Assembly (NCBI GenBank): GCA_965277595.1
Contig: CBDIDH010000002.1
Location: 3,968,001-4,032,000 of the forward strand
Direction: 5' to 3'
Length of the DNA stretch: 64,000 bases
From: CBDIDH01 sp965277595
GTDB lineage: Bacteria > Planctomycetota > Planctomycetia > Isosphaerales > Isosphaeraceae
Part shown: positions 7,420 through 16,679 of the stretch, piece after piece
Position numbering within the stretch: the first letter of the stretch is position 1
Layout: the number at the start of each line of letters is the position of its first letter
Notes under the pieces: generated by a model
The model's database searches: none
What the model was told of the DNA's origin: nothing
The model's input: only the letters and a program-made list of their open reading frames with translations
Program-made: the position numbers and the translations under genes

Positions 7420-9720
7420 ATGCCGAGAATCCAACGTCAAATCGCCCTCAGCGTCGCGATCGTGGCCATAACCTCGGTCGCGATCGGGGATACCGTCGTT
7501 CTCAACAACGGGATCGTCTACCGGGGGACGGTCGATCGCGACAAGCCCTTGCTCTGGGTTTACGACGGCCTCAAGCGCGTCGTTCTGCGCGACTCGAAGG
7601 TCAAGCTGCCGATCGTCTCCGACGCCTCGCTGCAAGGTCTGGAAGTCTTCAAGCTGGAACAACCACTGCTCGTCCACGCCGGGGCGATGCCCAGAGAGGT
7701 CATCGCGGTCAAGGCCGACCCCTGGAACGATCGCGGCCGGAGACCTTTTGCCTATGAAGGCTCCAGGGCGGGCAAGATCGTCAGGATGGAACAGGCGATC
7801 AACGAGATGGGGCCTTTTCTCGTCAAGATTCGCGGCGTTGACGGCTTCTGGCAAGGTCAGCTCGCGCTCAACCAGGTCCCGCGCGAGATCATTCTGGGCA
7901 TTCTCGCCAAGGTCGATCAAAAAGACCGGAACGAACGCATCCGGGTCGTCCGGTTCCTGATCCAGGCGGAATGGTACTCCGAAGCCCGCGCCGAGCTTGA
8001 TCGAATCCTCAAGGACTTTCCCGGCGATCCCGAACTCCGCGACCGGGTCGAGGCGGCTCGAACGTCCGTCGGCGAACTCGTCGCGGCGCAGACGCGGACG
8101 GCTATCGAACAGGCTCGCCAGGCGCAGCAGCCCCGCCAGGCCGCGGCGCTCTTGAAGACCTTTCCCACAAAAGACGTCGCCGCCGATCTCGACGCCCAGA
8201 TTCGCGAAGGCCGCCGCAACGAAGCCGCGCGGGCGGCAGCCGACAAGACCCTCGCCGACGACCTCAAGACCCTCACCGCCAACCTGCCCAAAGACGTCCA
8301 GACAGCCTGGAAAAAGCCCCTTCTTGAAGCCCTGCACGCCTTGAACGAAGCGCCCGAGGCCGTCCGCGATCGCTTCGTCGCCTGGCAAAAGGCCCGCGCG
8401 GAAGGGCCTTCCCTGGCCGAGACCGCGCAGTTCGCGCTCGCCATGTCGGGATACGTCGTCGGCGCCGACGCGGCGATCGACGATCTCGACGCCGCCCGAA
8501 AACTCTGGGAAGCCCGCGACGAGGTCCGCGAGTACCTCGCCTCGCGCGACGACGAGGCCCGCCCCGGCTTGCTCGACCGCCTCGCCACCAACCTCGCCTC
8601 GCTCGCCCCTTTGAAAAAGCTCGACACGGTCAATCGCCTGGCCGCGCGGATGCCGCCGCCGCTCCACGTCGAAGGGGGTTCCACCCCCCCGGCGCAGGGG
8701 TCGAAGCTCCACCGAGTCCTCGACGACCGCAACGACGAGCCGACCGAATACGCCGTGGCCCTGCCTCCCGAATATCACCCTCTGCGGAGCTATCCGGCCG
8801 TCGTCGCGCTTCACGACGGCGGCGGCCCGCGCGAGGCCGTCGCCTGGTGGGCCGCCGAGGCCGCCAAACGTGGCTATATCGTCATCGCGCCCGAATACAT
8901 GGTTCCCGACCAGGGCGCCGAATACCACTTCTCAAAAGGCGAACACGCGGCCGTCGAGCTCGCCCTGCGAGACGCTCGACGCCGCTATTCGATCGACAGC
9001 GACCGCGTCTTCGTCGGCGGCCAGCTTGCCGGCGCCAACATGGCCTGGGATTTTGGCCTGGCGCATCCCGACCTCTTCGCCGGAGTCGTCGTGATCTCGG
9101 GCCTCCCTTTCAAATACGTGAACAAGACACTCGCCCATACCGACCGCCTCCCTCTCTATGTCACCCTCGGCGACCTGGCCCCGGCCGCCGGAGAGGTCGT
9201 CTATGGCGTGATACTCAAGCCCTTGATCCTGAAATCGAACGATGTGACCTATACCGAATACTTCCGCAGGGGCCTGGAAGCCCTCCCCGAAGAGGCCCCC
9301 GCGGTCTTCGACTGGATGGATCGGAAACGACGCGACCCGTATCCGAAAAAGTTCGAGGTTGTGACCGCCAGGCCCACCGACAACCGCTTTTATGGCGTCG
9401 TGATCCACGACTTCTCGCCCGGCCGGACGATGCCCCCCGAGGCGGTTGACCCCTTCGGCAAGAACCTCAACCCGGCCACCTTGAAGATGACCTCAAGCTC
9501 TCTCAGCAACCTCCTGAGGTTCGAGACCTCGGGCATCGGCCGGCCCGATGTCTGGCTGAGCCCCAAGCTACTCGATTTTAGCAGGAAGCTCGAAGTTCGG
9601 ATCAACGGCAAGACATTTTACAAAGGCCCCGCCCGGTTCGATCTCGAACCCCTGCTGGAAGACCTCCGCCTTCGTGGCGATCGCCAGCAAACCTACTGGA
9701 TGAAGCTTTCCGCAGGTTGA
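7420..9720 (+). CDS. Large secreted protein with degenerate alpha/beta-hydrolase domain
   Basis: A protein of 766 residues. The N-terminus carries a hydrophobic segment (IALSVAIVAITSVAIGDT) likely to be a signal peptide. Next come a short beta region (residues 30-110), a long helical Arg/Ala/Glu-rich middle (about 150-420) and a PHB-depolymerase/esterase-like alpha/beta-hydrolase region (about 440-620) containing YPAVVALHDGG and RGYIVIAPEY. The nucleophile elbow reads VGGQLAGANMAWD: where active relatives have Ser (GxSxG), residue 536 is Leu (CTT at 9025-9027). A loss of hydrolase activity is therefore predicted. A further C-terminal domain (640-766) is unrecognised. The family is widespread in planctomycetes, but its role is unknown to me. 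Confidence 0.7.
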   Translation: MPRIQRQIALSVAIVAITSVAIGDTVVLNNGIVYRGTVDRDKPLLWVYDGLKRVVLRDSKVKLPIVSDASLQGLEVFKLEQPLLVHAGAMPREVIAVKADPWNDRGRRPFAYEGSRAGKIVRMEQAINEMGPFLVKIRGVDGFWQGQLALNQVPREIILGILAKVDQKDRNERIRVVRFLIQAEWYSEARAELDRILKDFPGDPELRDRVEAARTSVGELVAAQTRTAIEQARQAQQPRQAAALLKTFPTKDVAADLDAQIREGRRNEAARAAADKTLADDLKTLTANLPKDVQTAWKKPLLEALHALNEAPEAVRDRFVAWQKARAEGPSLAETAQFALAMSGYVVGADAAIDDLDAARKLWEARDEVREYLASRDDEARPGLLDRLATNLASLAPLKKLDTVNRLAARMPPPLHVEGGSTPPAQGSKLHRVLDDRNDEPTEYAVALPPEYHPLRSYPAVVALHDGGGPREAVAWWAAEAAKRGYIVIAPEYMVPDQGAEYHFSKGEHAAVELALRDARRRYSIDSDRVFVGGQLAGANMAWDFGLAHPDLFAGVVVISGLPFKYVNKTLAHTDRLPLYVTLGDLAPAAGEVVYGVILKPLILKSNDVTYTEYFRRGLEALPEEAPAVFDWMDRKRRDPYPKKFEVVTARPTDNRFYGVVIHDFSPGRTMPPEAVDPFGKNLNPATLKMTSSSLSNLLRFETSGIGRPDVWLSPKLLDFSRKLEVRINGKTFYKGPARFDLEPLLEDLRLRGDRQQTYWMKLSAG

Positions 9721-9846
9721 ATAACTCAACCAACCACCCACCCTTTTGACCGACGGACCGACTGCGGGAAGACCCCTCCCGATGATCCGAGCCTAGCCCT
9801 CGAACCCACGATCATCGGACGGCCTCGTGATGGCAACTTTTGGGAA

Positions 9847-9874
9847 AAAAAGAGGGCCGGAACACCCTCTTTTT
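9847..9874 (+). terminator. Intrinsic terminator or attenuator hairpin upstream of the amylase gene
   Basis: AAAAAGAGGG (9847-9856) and CCCTCTTTTT (9865-9874) form a perfect 10-bp stem with an 8-base loop and a T-rich 3' arm. It lies 126 bases after the stop of the gene at 7420 and 24 bases before the start at 9899. It may end upstream transcription, or act in the amylase leader. The A/T symmetry would allow action on both strands. Confidence 0.7.
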
Positions 9875-9898
9875 GTATCGCTTTCGAAGGAGACGTCC

Positions 9899-11368
9899 GT
9901 GAGTGAGCCCGAGACGCCCAACTGGGTGCGCGACGCGATCTTTTACCAGATTTTTCCCGACCGGTTCGCCCGGAGCCACCGCGTCCCCAAGGCGACCCAC
10001 CTGGACGAGTGGGGATCGACCCCGACCCGCAACGGCTATCAGGGGGGCGACCTGATCGGGGTCGTCGAGCGCCTCGATTACCTCAAGGAACTGGGTGTCA
10101 ATGCGATCTATTTCACGCCGATCTTCCAGTCGGCGTCGAACCATCGCTATCACACTCACGACTATGAAAAAGTCGACCCGATGCTCGGCGGCGATCCCGC
10201 GCTTCGTCGCCTGATCGACGAGGCGCACGGCCGCGACATGAAGATCGTCCTCGACGGCGTTTTCAACCACGCGAGCCGCGGCTTCTTTCAGTTTCACGAC
10301 ATCCTGGAAAATGGCGCGGATTCCGCCTACCTCGACTGGTTCAGCGTCAACGCCTTCCCCCTGAACGCCTACGAAGTGGAGAAACAGCCCTCGTACAAGG
10401 CCTGGTGGGGCCTCCCCGCGCTCCCGAAGTTCAACACCGACACGCCCGCCGTCCGCGAGTTTCTCCTGGGGATCGGCCGCAAGTGGATCGACTTCGGCAT
10501 CGACGGCTGGCGGCTCGACGTCGCCAACGAGATCGACGATGACGCCTTCTGGCAGGAGTTCCGCCGCCAGGTCCGCGCGGGGAACCCCGAGGCGTACATC
10601 GTCGGCGAGGTCTGGGTCGAATCGACCCGCTGGCTGAACAAGGGCGACATGTGGGACGCCGTGATGAACTATCCGTTCACCCGGGCCTGCATCGCCTTCT
10701 TCATCGGCGAATCGGTCGACGAGGTCGAATTAAAGCCCACGGCGCTCTATCCCGCCGGGCCGACCGACGCCGAAACCTTTCGCAAGAACATCGAACGCCT
10801 TCAAGGTATTTATCCCTGGAGCGTGACCTCCGTGATGCTCAACCTCCTGAGCAGCCACGACATGGCCCGCTTCCTCACCCTTGCCCGCGGCGATCTCTCC
10901 GCCCTTCGACTCGCCACCCTCTTTCAGATGACCTACCCGGGCGCCCCCTCGATCTACTACGGCGACGAGATCGGCATGGCCGGCGGTCATGACCCGTTTA
11001 ACCGCGGCGCCTTCCCCTGGTACGCAGGCGATACCTGGGATCGCACGCTCCTTCACGACTTCCAGCGCCTGATTACGCTCCGCAAAACGTATGACGCCTT
11101 GCGTCGCGGCGCCTTTACGTTTCTTTACGCATCGCGCGACGTGATCGCCTATGCCAGAACCCTCGGCGACGAGATCTTTGTCATCGCCCTGAACGTCGCC
11201 AGAGAGACCCGGCGGGTTGACCTGCCCCTTGAGGGAATCGTTGACGACGGCATGCGACTGGATGAGGTCTGGGGCCGGACCTCGATCGCGACCGAGGCGG
11301 GAATGATCCGCAACCTCGAACTCGCGCCAAGGTCGGGTCGAATCTTCGCCAAACTCCCCGCGTCATGA
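9899..11368 (+). CDS. GH13 alpha-amylase-family glycosidase (neopullulanase/maltogenic amylase-like)
   Basis: A protein of 489 residues. GTG at 9899 is chosen because AAGGAG lies 6 bases upstream; the open frame before it overlaps the hairpin at 9847. The (beta/alpha)8 barrel starts at once (AIFYQIFPDRFARS). GH13 regions are visible in order: DGVFNH near 119-124, GWRLDVANE with nucleophile Asp207, VGEVW with acid/base Glu237, and LLSSHD with transition-state Asp321. There is no N-terminal CBM34-type domain and no signal peptide, so a cytoplasmic maltodextrin or cyclodextrin hydrolase is most likely. The last four bases overlap the methyltransferase start, so the two genes are probably translationally coupled. 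Confidence 0.9.
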   Translation: MSEPETPNWVRDAIFYQIFPDRFARSHRVPKATHLDEWGSTPTRNGYQGGDLIGVVERLDYLKELGVNAIYFTPIFQSASNHRYHTHDYEKVDPMLGGDPALRRLIDEAHGRDMKIVLDGVFNHASRGFFQFHDILENGADSAYLDWFSVNAFPLNAYEVEKQPSYKAWWGLPALPKFNTDTPAVREFLLGIGRKWIDFGIDGWRLDVANEIDDDAFWQEFRRQVRAGNPEAYIVGEVWVESTRWLNKGDMWDAVMNYPFTRACIAFFIGESVDEVELKPTALYPAGPTDAETFRKNIERLQGIYPWSVTSVMLNLLSSHDMARFLTLARGDLSALRLATLFQMTYPGAPSIYYGDEIGMAGGHDPFNRGAFPWYAGDTWDRTLLHDFQRLITLRKTYDALRRGAFTFLYASRDVIAYARTLGDEIFVIALNVARETRRVDLPLEGIVDDGMRLDEVWGRTSIATEAGMIRNLELAPRSGRIFAKLPAS

Positions 11369-12153
11369 GCACCGGTCCTGTTCCGCCATCGTGGAAGCTG
11401 CCGAAGGGGGTGAACGCCTCGCTCTGGCAGTACGCCCACACGCCCCGGCTCGCCGAGGACGAGGACGCCTATTTCTTCGGCCATCCACTCTTTTCCGCCG
11501 ATCGACGCGCGGTCGACGAGCGGTTTCGCGACCCCGCGCCGCTCGTTGATCTCGGCTGCGGGGCAGGGCGGATGTCCCTGCATTTTGCTCGAAAAGGGTT
11601 CGCGGTCACGGCCGTCGAACTCTCTCGGGCCATGCTCGTGAAGGTCACCGAGAAGGCAAGGCGCGAGGGACTTCACGTCCAGGGGGTTCGCGCCAACCTT
11701 TGCGACCTGAGGTGTGTCCCGGCTGGAACGTTCCAGTATGCCCTCTCGATGTTCAGCACCCTGGGAATGATCCGGGGTGCCGCGGCGCGTCGCCGAGCCC
11801 TGCGCGAGGCGTATCGCGTTTTGAAGCCAGGGGGCATGCTGGCCCTGCATGCTCACAATATTTTGCTGAACATGCGCGAACCGCAAGGGCGTATTTGGTT
11901 GCTTGGGCAATTGTGGCGGACCTTGCTTCACTCGTCCGATTACGGCGATCGGCGCATGACCTATCGCGGCATCCCGGCGATGGAGGTTCACCTCTATCGC
12001 TGGGGCGAACTGCGCCGCGAGTTACGCTCGGCGGGGTTTCAGATTGATGAAGTCTTGCCCATTCATTCCATCACCGCCCAACGCATCGTGGCCCCCTGGC
12101 TCTTACCCGGCTGGCGCGCCGGAGGGTGGATCGTCTTCGCAAGCAAGCGATAA
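11365..12153 (+). CDS. Class I SAM-dependent methyltransferase
   Basis: A protein of 262 residues. SAM-binding motif I is PLVDLGCGAGRMSLHFARKG, followed by the acidic end of beta2 in VTAVELS and later FQYALSMFSTLGM and VLKPGGMLALHAHN, the usual order for small-molecule methyltransferases. The ATG overlaps the amylase stop (ATGA), so the two genes form an operon. The substrate is unknown; a link to carbohydrate metabolism is suggested only by the neighbour. Confidence 0.85.
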   Translation: MSTGPVPPSWKLPKGVNASLWQYAHTPRLAEDEDAYFFGHPLFSADRRAVDERFRDPAPLVDLGCGAGRMSLHFARKGFAVTAVELSRAMLVKVTEKARREGLHVQGVRANLCDLRCVPAGTFQYALSMFSTLGMIRGAAARRRALREAYRVLKPGGMLALHAHNILLNMREPQGRIWLLGQLWRTLLHSSDYGDRRMTYRGIPAMEVHLYRWGELRRELRSAGFQIDEVLPIHSITAQRIVAPWLLPGWRAGGWIVFASKR

Positions 12154-12536
12154 ACGAACCGGCTGGCCGGGTGTGACCGACGATTGATGTTGTCTGGTGA
12201 GCGGACTGGCGGCGGGGACAAATGGTAGGGGGCATCCTTACGAATGGCTCCATCCCCCTCTTTGCTGCGGTCCCGGACTTGGAGGAGCATCCGCATCGTC
12301 CGGCGTCAGCCGTCGCTATTCTTGACGACCACGGTGCCGGTGTCATCCCCTAACAGGATGGATCTCGTTCGGCGGCAGAAGTTCCATAAATCAAACGTCT
12401 GTAACACTCGTCTGGCCCAGGGTTCTGAATCAAGGAGAAACTGTTTCCTCGCTGTCCGTATCCGCTGCGCCGTTGGCCATTTCGTGTGATAGATTTCCGG
12501 CGGAGATCTCCAGGGAACTTGACGGCGGAGAAACGG
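12154..12536. other. Intergenic region, nothing identified
   Basis: A 383-base gap. Local AT-richer stretches (near 12385-12450) may hold the promoter of the gene at 12537, but no convincing -35/-10 pair, repeat or RNA gene was found. Confidence 0.35.
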
Positions 12537-12947
12537 ATGTCCATGCTCACCTGCCGATACTCGATCGCTGTGGCGGCCGTTGGGGTCGCTCTTTTCACAT
12601 CAACGGCCGCCGACGCCCAGGTCATCGGCGGACCCTACGCGACCCCTCCCCCGCAAGGTTTCTTGAACGACCTTGTGACCGGGGCCGAGTACGACATCGT
12701 GAACCAGGCCAAGGCCGAGCAGCGTCTCGGACGCCTTCAATCTCGGCTCCAGCGCGATTCTCAGCGCGGCGATATGCCCGCCGTGAACCGCGACTCCCGC
12801 CAGATCGCCAACACCCGCTATCGCATCGCGGTCGATGAATGGCTGATCCGCAAGAATACACTTCGCGAAACCTGCTATTATCCGGTCCGCGCCGAGGACT
12901 TTTGCATCAATCCGTCCTGGTACTACGGCAAGAAATGGCATCACTGA
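12537..12947 (+). CDS. Small secreted hypothetical protein
   Basis: A protein of 136 residues. The ATG at 12537 is preceded by GGAG and gives a clean signal peptide (YSIAVAAVGVALFTSTAADAQ); the upstream in-frame GTG at 12486 would spoil it. The mature part begins with a Gly/Pro-rich stretch, then an Arg/Gln-rich helix (AEQRLGRLQSRLQRDSQRGD), and ends with two Cys residues and an aromatic tail (SWYYGKKWHH). A similar aromatic/basic ending occurs in the secreted protein at 26075. The function is unknown. Confidence 0.6.
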   Translation: MSMLTCRYSIAVAAVGVALFTSTAADAQVIGGPYATPPPQGFLNDLVTGAEYDIVNQAKAEQRLGRLQSRLQRDSQRGDMPAVNRDSRQIANTRYRIAVDEWLIRKNTLRETCYYPVRAEDFCINPSWYYGKKWHH

Positions 12948-12959
12948 AATCGTCGCATG

Positions 12960-12978
12960 CAGCTCTGTTCAGGAGCTG
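12960..12978. terminator. Short hairpin between convergent genes
   Basis: CAGCTC and GAGCTG form a 6-bp stem around a 7-base loop, followed by AAAATTTC. It lies between the convergent genes at 12537 and 12985. It is a weak candidate terminator. Confidence 0.3.
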
Positions 12979-12984
12979 AAAATT

Positions 12985-13941
12985 TCAGATCTGATAATCA
13001 AAGCCACTGACCATGCCGCCCTGACTGGCGAATTCGGATCGGTAGCGAAGTGAGGGGTTCTCGATCGTGACGGTCGTGAACGGGGGGAGCGTGCGAGTCA
13101 CCCACGCCGAGGAGCCAATCACCGAGTGATGGCCGATCACGGTCTTGCCGCCGAGGACCGTGGCATTCGCATAAATGACAACCTCGTCCTCGATCGTCGG
13201 GTGCCGCTTGACGTTGCGGAGGATGTTGCCGTTCTCGTCCTTGGGAAAACTCACCGCGCCGAGCGTGACGCCCTGATAAACCTTGACGCCATTGCCGATA
13301 TGCGTCGTCTCGCCAATGACGACGCCGGTGCCGTGGTCGATGAAGAACCGTCGGCCAATCGAGGCGCCGGGGTGGATGTCGATCCCGGTCTTGCCGTGGG
13401 CGTACTCGGTCATCATCCGGGGGATGAGCGGAACCTTCAGCGTGTAAAGCTCGTGCGCGATCCGAAAGACGGTGATCGCCGAGACTCCAGGGTAGCAAAA
13501 AAGGATCTCGTCAAGGTTCTTGGCGGCGGGGTCGCCGTCAAAGGCGGCCTGAACGTCCTCGGTGAGGATCTTGCGGAGCTCGGGAATCTGTTCGAGAAGC
13601 TGGATCGCGATCAGTTGGGCCTCGGCCTCGAAGTCGGTTTCCAGGTCGCGGGCGGAGCAGTCGTGGCGAAAGGCGCGGGCGATCTGGACGGTCAGGCGGT
13701 CGTGAAGGCTGTCAACCAGGTCGCCGACGTGATAGCCGACGTTCCCCATGTGAAGGTTCTGGCGTCGGCCGTAGCCGGGATAAAGAATCTCGCGAAGGTC
13801 CGCCAGAATCTCGACGATCTCGCGATAACTCGGCAAGGGCGAATGGCCGAGGTGGTGAATCCCGCCGCATTCCTCGTAGGTCTCGACAATGCGTTCGGTG
13901 AGCGCGGGGAGCGCCTCTTTCAGTCGGACGTCGGTCGCCAT
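12985..13941 (-). CDS. cysE: Serine O-acetyltransferase
   Basis: A protein of 318 residues that transfers acetyl from acetyl-CoA to L-serine, the first step of cysteine synthesis. The N-terminal helical domain (about 1-175) is followed by a left-handed beta-helix of hexapeptide repeats: IDIHPGASIGRRFFIDHGTG with the catalytic His, VVIGETTHIGNGVKVYQGVT, then IEDEVVIYANATVLGG and IGHHSVIGSSAWVT. The pattern matches the longer SAT/EpsC-type enzymes. The ATG at 13941 has AGGAG 8 bases upstream. No cysteine synthase lies next to it. Confidence 0.92.
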   Translation of the reverse strand: MATDVRLKEALPALTERIVETYEECGGIHHLGHSPLPSYREIVEILADLREILYPGYGRRQNLHMGNVGYHVGDLVDSLHDRLTVQIARAFRHDCSARDLETDFEAEAQLIAIQLLEQIPELRKILTEDVQAAFDGDPAAKNLDEILFCYPGVSAITVFRIAHELYTLKVPLIPRMMTEYAHGKTGIDIHPGASIGRRFFIDHGTGVVIGETTHIGNGVKVYQGVTLGAVSFPKDENGNILRNVKRHPTIEDEVVIYANATVLGGKTVIGHHSVIGSSAWVTRTLPPFTTVTIENPSLRYRSEFASQGGMVSGFDYQI

Positions 13942-14252
13942 CGCGAAAGCTCCTGCCTGCTCCGCCGCGTCAAATCCCGCGAACGCCGAAAATCTTTCCG
14001 TTTGAGGCGATGATCCTCAGCGTGGAAAGTGTCTCGCTATTGTAGGGGGCCGAAGCCTCGTCATCAATCGGACCGGGGGCTTTTGGAAATATCGGCAAAG
14101 TCGGAACCACAATCAAGCTCGACCCGCGCGTTTGCAAAACCCGGACCAACGTCAAACCGGTTCGGCCAGGGATTGCGTCGTCGCGAACCGTCGCTACGAT
14201 GGCGATCGACGATCTGTCCGCCTCCATCCCCTTTTGAATTAAGATCGGCGCC
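13942..14252. other. Divergent intergenic region
   Basis: This 311-base gap lies between divergent cysE and the O-methyltransferase. It holds the candidate promoter at 14173-14200. No gene is supported. Confidence 0.4.
14173..14200 (+). promoter_or_regulatory. Candidate sigma-70 promoter for the O-methyltransferase
   Basis: TTGCGT (14173-14178), a 16-base spacer and TACGAT (14195-14200) lie about 50 bases upstream of the ATG at 14253. Confidence 0.4.
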
Positions 14253-15308
14253 ATGATTCGATCCGCCAACGACCCGCCCCGGACCGACCCGACGCCGATC
14301 TTCGAGGCGTTTCGCGGTAACCACGCGACCGAGCTCCTCACGGCCGCCGTCGCTCATTTCGGCGTCTTCGGCCGGCTGGCGAACGGTCCGGTCGGTCGCG
14401 TTGAACTCCGCGACGACCTGGGGCTTGCCGATCGCCCCTTTCTTGTCCTTCTCACCGCGCTCAGGGCGATGGGTCTTGTAAATCTCGATGGCGAGGACCG
14501 GTTAAGCCTGACGGCGATCGCTGCCGAACACCTCGTCCCGGGCGCCGAGTTTGACGTCGGCGGCTATGTCGGCCTTGCGGCGGAGAGTCCGGGCGTTCTG
14601 GAGATGGTCGACCGGCTCAAGACGAACCGGCCGGCGGGGGGTGGCGACGAAGACAAGGGGGCCGCGTTCATCTTCCGCGAGGGGATCGAGTCGGCGATGG
14701 AGCGCGAGGCGTCGGCGAGGGCCCTGACGCTCGCCCTGGCCGGTCGGGCGCGCAACGTCGCGCCTGTCCTGGCGGCGAAGGTGCCACTCACGGGTTGCAA
14801 CCGACTGCTCGACGTCGGCGGCGGCACCGGGATTTATGCGATCGCCTGGCTTCAGAATCACCCCGAGTTGACCGCCATCGTCTGGGATCGCCCCGAGGTC
14901 TTGAAGGTCGCTCGCGAGATGGCCGAGTCCTTCGGCGTCTCGGCTCGCCTGGAAACACTGCCTGGCGACATGTTCCGCGACGACCTCCCCAAGGGTGCCG
15001 ACGTGATCTTGCTTTCAAACGTCCTTCACGACTGGGACGTCGCCGAGTGCCGCGACCTGATCCATCGCTGCGCCTCCGCGCTACCGACCGGGGGTCGACT
15101 CCTGATTCACGATGTTTTCCTCAATGACGCCCTCGACGGACCTCTGCCCATTGCCCTCTATTCCGCCGCCCTCTTCCGATTGACCGAGGGTCGCGCCTAC
15201 AGCGCGGGCGAATATCGAGGCTGGCTTGTCGATGCCGGTCTGGAACCGCGCGAGATTGTGGCGACGGCGATTCATTGCGGGGTGCTGGAGGGGGTCAAGG
15301 TATCATGA
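14253..15308 (+). CDS. O-methyltransferase (acetylserotonin/caffeate OMT-like, with dimerisation domain)
   Basis: A protein of 351 residues. The N-terminal winged-helix dimerisation domain (about 1-110; GVFGRLANGPVGRVELRDDL) resembles that of plant and polyketide-tailoring O-methyltransferases. The catalytic domain carries the SAM motif LLDVGGGTGIYAIA near 188-201, the acidic residue in AIVWDRPEV, and VILLSNVLHDWD, where the last His/Asp is the usual general-base region. In bacteria this family often methylates hydroxyl groups of secondary metabolites. No pathway genes lie beside it, so the substrate is unknown. Confidence 0.85.
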   Translation: MIRSANDPPRTDPTPIFEAFRGNHATELLTAAVAHFGVFGRLANGPVGRVELRDDLGLADRPFLVLLTALRAMGLVNLDGEDRLSLTAIAAEHLVPGAEFDVGGYVGLAAESPGVLEMVDRLKTNRPAGGGDEDKGAAFIFREGIESAMEREASARALTLALAGRARNVAPVLAAKVPLTGCNRLLDVGGGTGIYAIAWLQNHPELTAIVWDRPEVLKVAREMAESFGVSARLETLPGDMFRDDLPKGADVILLSNVLHDWDVAECRDLIHRCASALPTGGRLLIHDVFLNDALDGPLPIALYSAALFRLTEGRAYSAGEYRGWLVDAGLEPREIVATAIHCGVLEGVKVS

Positions 15309-15326
15309 GTCGATCCAGACGAAATT

Positions 15327-15357
15327 TTGTTATGTAATTTTTTTTCCATCCTATGAT
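15327..15357 (+). promoter_or_regulatory. AT-rich candidate promoter for the gene at 15417
   Basis: TATGAT (15352-15357) is a good -10. TTGTTA (15327-15332) lies 19 bases upstream, a slightly long spacing. The surrounding 15309-15440 stretch is clearly more AT-rich than its neighbours. Confidence 0.4.
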
Positions 15358-15416
15358 CAACATCCCGTTTGCCAGGATCGAACATCAGGAGCAATTTTCG
15401 CGTCAAGGTTTCCCCA

Positions 15417-16667
15417 ATGATTGATTTAAAATTAAATTACGTCACGATCTGCCTTTCCGACAACTTGATGGATCAAAAAGGTCAGTTCCACCAGTCTTTG
15501 AACCAACGCTCTCAGAAATGTTCTTATTGCCACTTTCCCGATATCGATCAGGTGCCCGAGCCTTATCTCATTGGTCGGGGGATCACGAGGCCAGGGGAGC
15601 TTGATCTGGCCGAGGTCGGCAACTTTTTCGTTCGAGAGCGAGCCCGCGCGATCCTCGACGTCGTCTGTCCGGGCCAGTGTGTGTGTCATCCCACCTTTGA
15701 CGTCAAAACCAGGGCGTTGACAGACTGGTCGCTCGCCGTCCCGACGCGAACCGTCGTCACCGGTACCGTCAAAATGGAGATTCCCCGATGTCCTGAATGT
15801 GGCGAGCCGAAGGTTGCTCACTGGGGTTCGCAATATGACTGGACCGAGACGACTCGAGATTCCTTTTCCAAAACGATCGGGGCCGACATTGCCAAATCGT
15901 CGAACTGGTTTTCCGCCGAGGTGATCGGCGAGGAGTCTCGTTGGTACTGGATGAACATCCTCAAGCTCAAGCAACCGCCGAAGGTTCCCTCGCATCAATG
16001 GACACGACTTGGAGTCAATCGCTGGCTTTATCTTTCGATCCGGCTTGAACGTCTCTTCCAATCGTTAAAGCTCAAGGGAATGGTTCGTCTCATCAGCGAT
16101 GAGGCAAAACCCTCCCGCGTGGACCTGGAATGGGTGGACGAGCAGATCCGCAACCTGAAGGCCCTGGGGCTCTCAACGCCTTCACCTCGCGTGGCCAACT
16201 CGATGAAGGGAGGCCCCTGGTTTCGAGAGTATCTCACGAAACATGCGCGTGAACCTGCGCCATCGTTTGATTTTTCCGAGGTCGAAGACCGGATCGGAAA
16301 GCCGCTGCCTCCTTCGTACAAGGCTTTTTTATCAAAAGTGGGCCCAACGACGTTTCACGACCTCGACGCAATGGAAGGGTTTGACGCCAAGATCCTCGGT
16401 CCTGACTCTCTCGACCAGAGCGCGTATCGTCGAGGAATGATCGAGGTCGAAGAGGAAGAGAACGCCTTGATCGACGGCTTGCTCTTTGCCACCACAGGAC
16501 ACGGGGACGCCTTCTGTTTTGACCTGGCCGGTGAGGGTCCGGAGTATCCGGTTTATCTCTTCGAGCACGACTCGAACAGTTTCCAGGCGTATGCCCCTGA
16601 CTTCGAAGCCTGCCTGAAGCGATTTGCCGGTGAGGAGTCTGCCTCTTCTAAGGAGGGAAAAAATTAG
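15417..16667 (+). CDS. SMI1/KNR4 (SUKH)-domain immunity-like protein with N-terminal Cys-motif domain
   Basis: A protein of 416 residues. The C-terminal part (about 286-405) has the SMI1/KNR4 pattern: FSEVEDRIGKPLPPSYKAFL, then FATTGHGDAFCFDL and YPVYLFEHDS. This superfamily supplies immunity proteins for polymorphic and contact-dependent toxins. The N-terminal ~280 residues carry CSYC (35-38), CPGQCVC (84-90) and CPECGEP (125-131), reminiscent of the 'double-CXXCG' immunity family of myxobacteria. ATG at 15417 is preferred over TTG at 15369, which would add 16 poor-quality residues. The 5' end is AT-rich, suggesting acquisition by transfer. No adjacent toxin gene is visible. Confidence 0.7.
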   Translation: MIDLKLNYVTICLSDNLMDQKGQFHQSLNQRSQKCSYCHFPDIDQVPEPYLIGRGITRPGELDLAEVGNFFVRERARAILDVVCPGQCVCHPTFDVKTRALTDWSLAVPTRTVVTGTVKMEIPRCPECGEPKVAHWGSQYDWTETTRDSFSKTIGADIAKSSNWFSAEVIGEESRWYWMNILKLKQPPKVPSHQWTRLGVNRWLYLSIRLERLFQSLKLKGMVRLISDEAKPSRVDLEWVDEQIRNLKALGLSTPSPRVANSMKGGPWFREYLTKHAREPAPSFDFSEVEDRIGKPLPPSYKAFLSKVGPTTFHDLDAMEGFDAKILGPDSLDQSAYRRGMIEVEEEENALIDGLLFATTGHGDAFCFDLAGEGPEYPVYLFEHDSNSFQAYAPDFEACLKRFAGEESASSKEGKN

Positions 16668-16679
16668 AATCCAGAATCG

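Noticed and set aside
7132..8928. 598-codon minus-strand open frame opposite the large secreted protein
   Set aside because: It lies fully antisense to a gene with a signal peptide and hydrolase fold, and its composition (Gly, Arg, Val-rich without motifs) is that of a GC-rich shadow frame.
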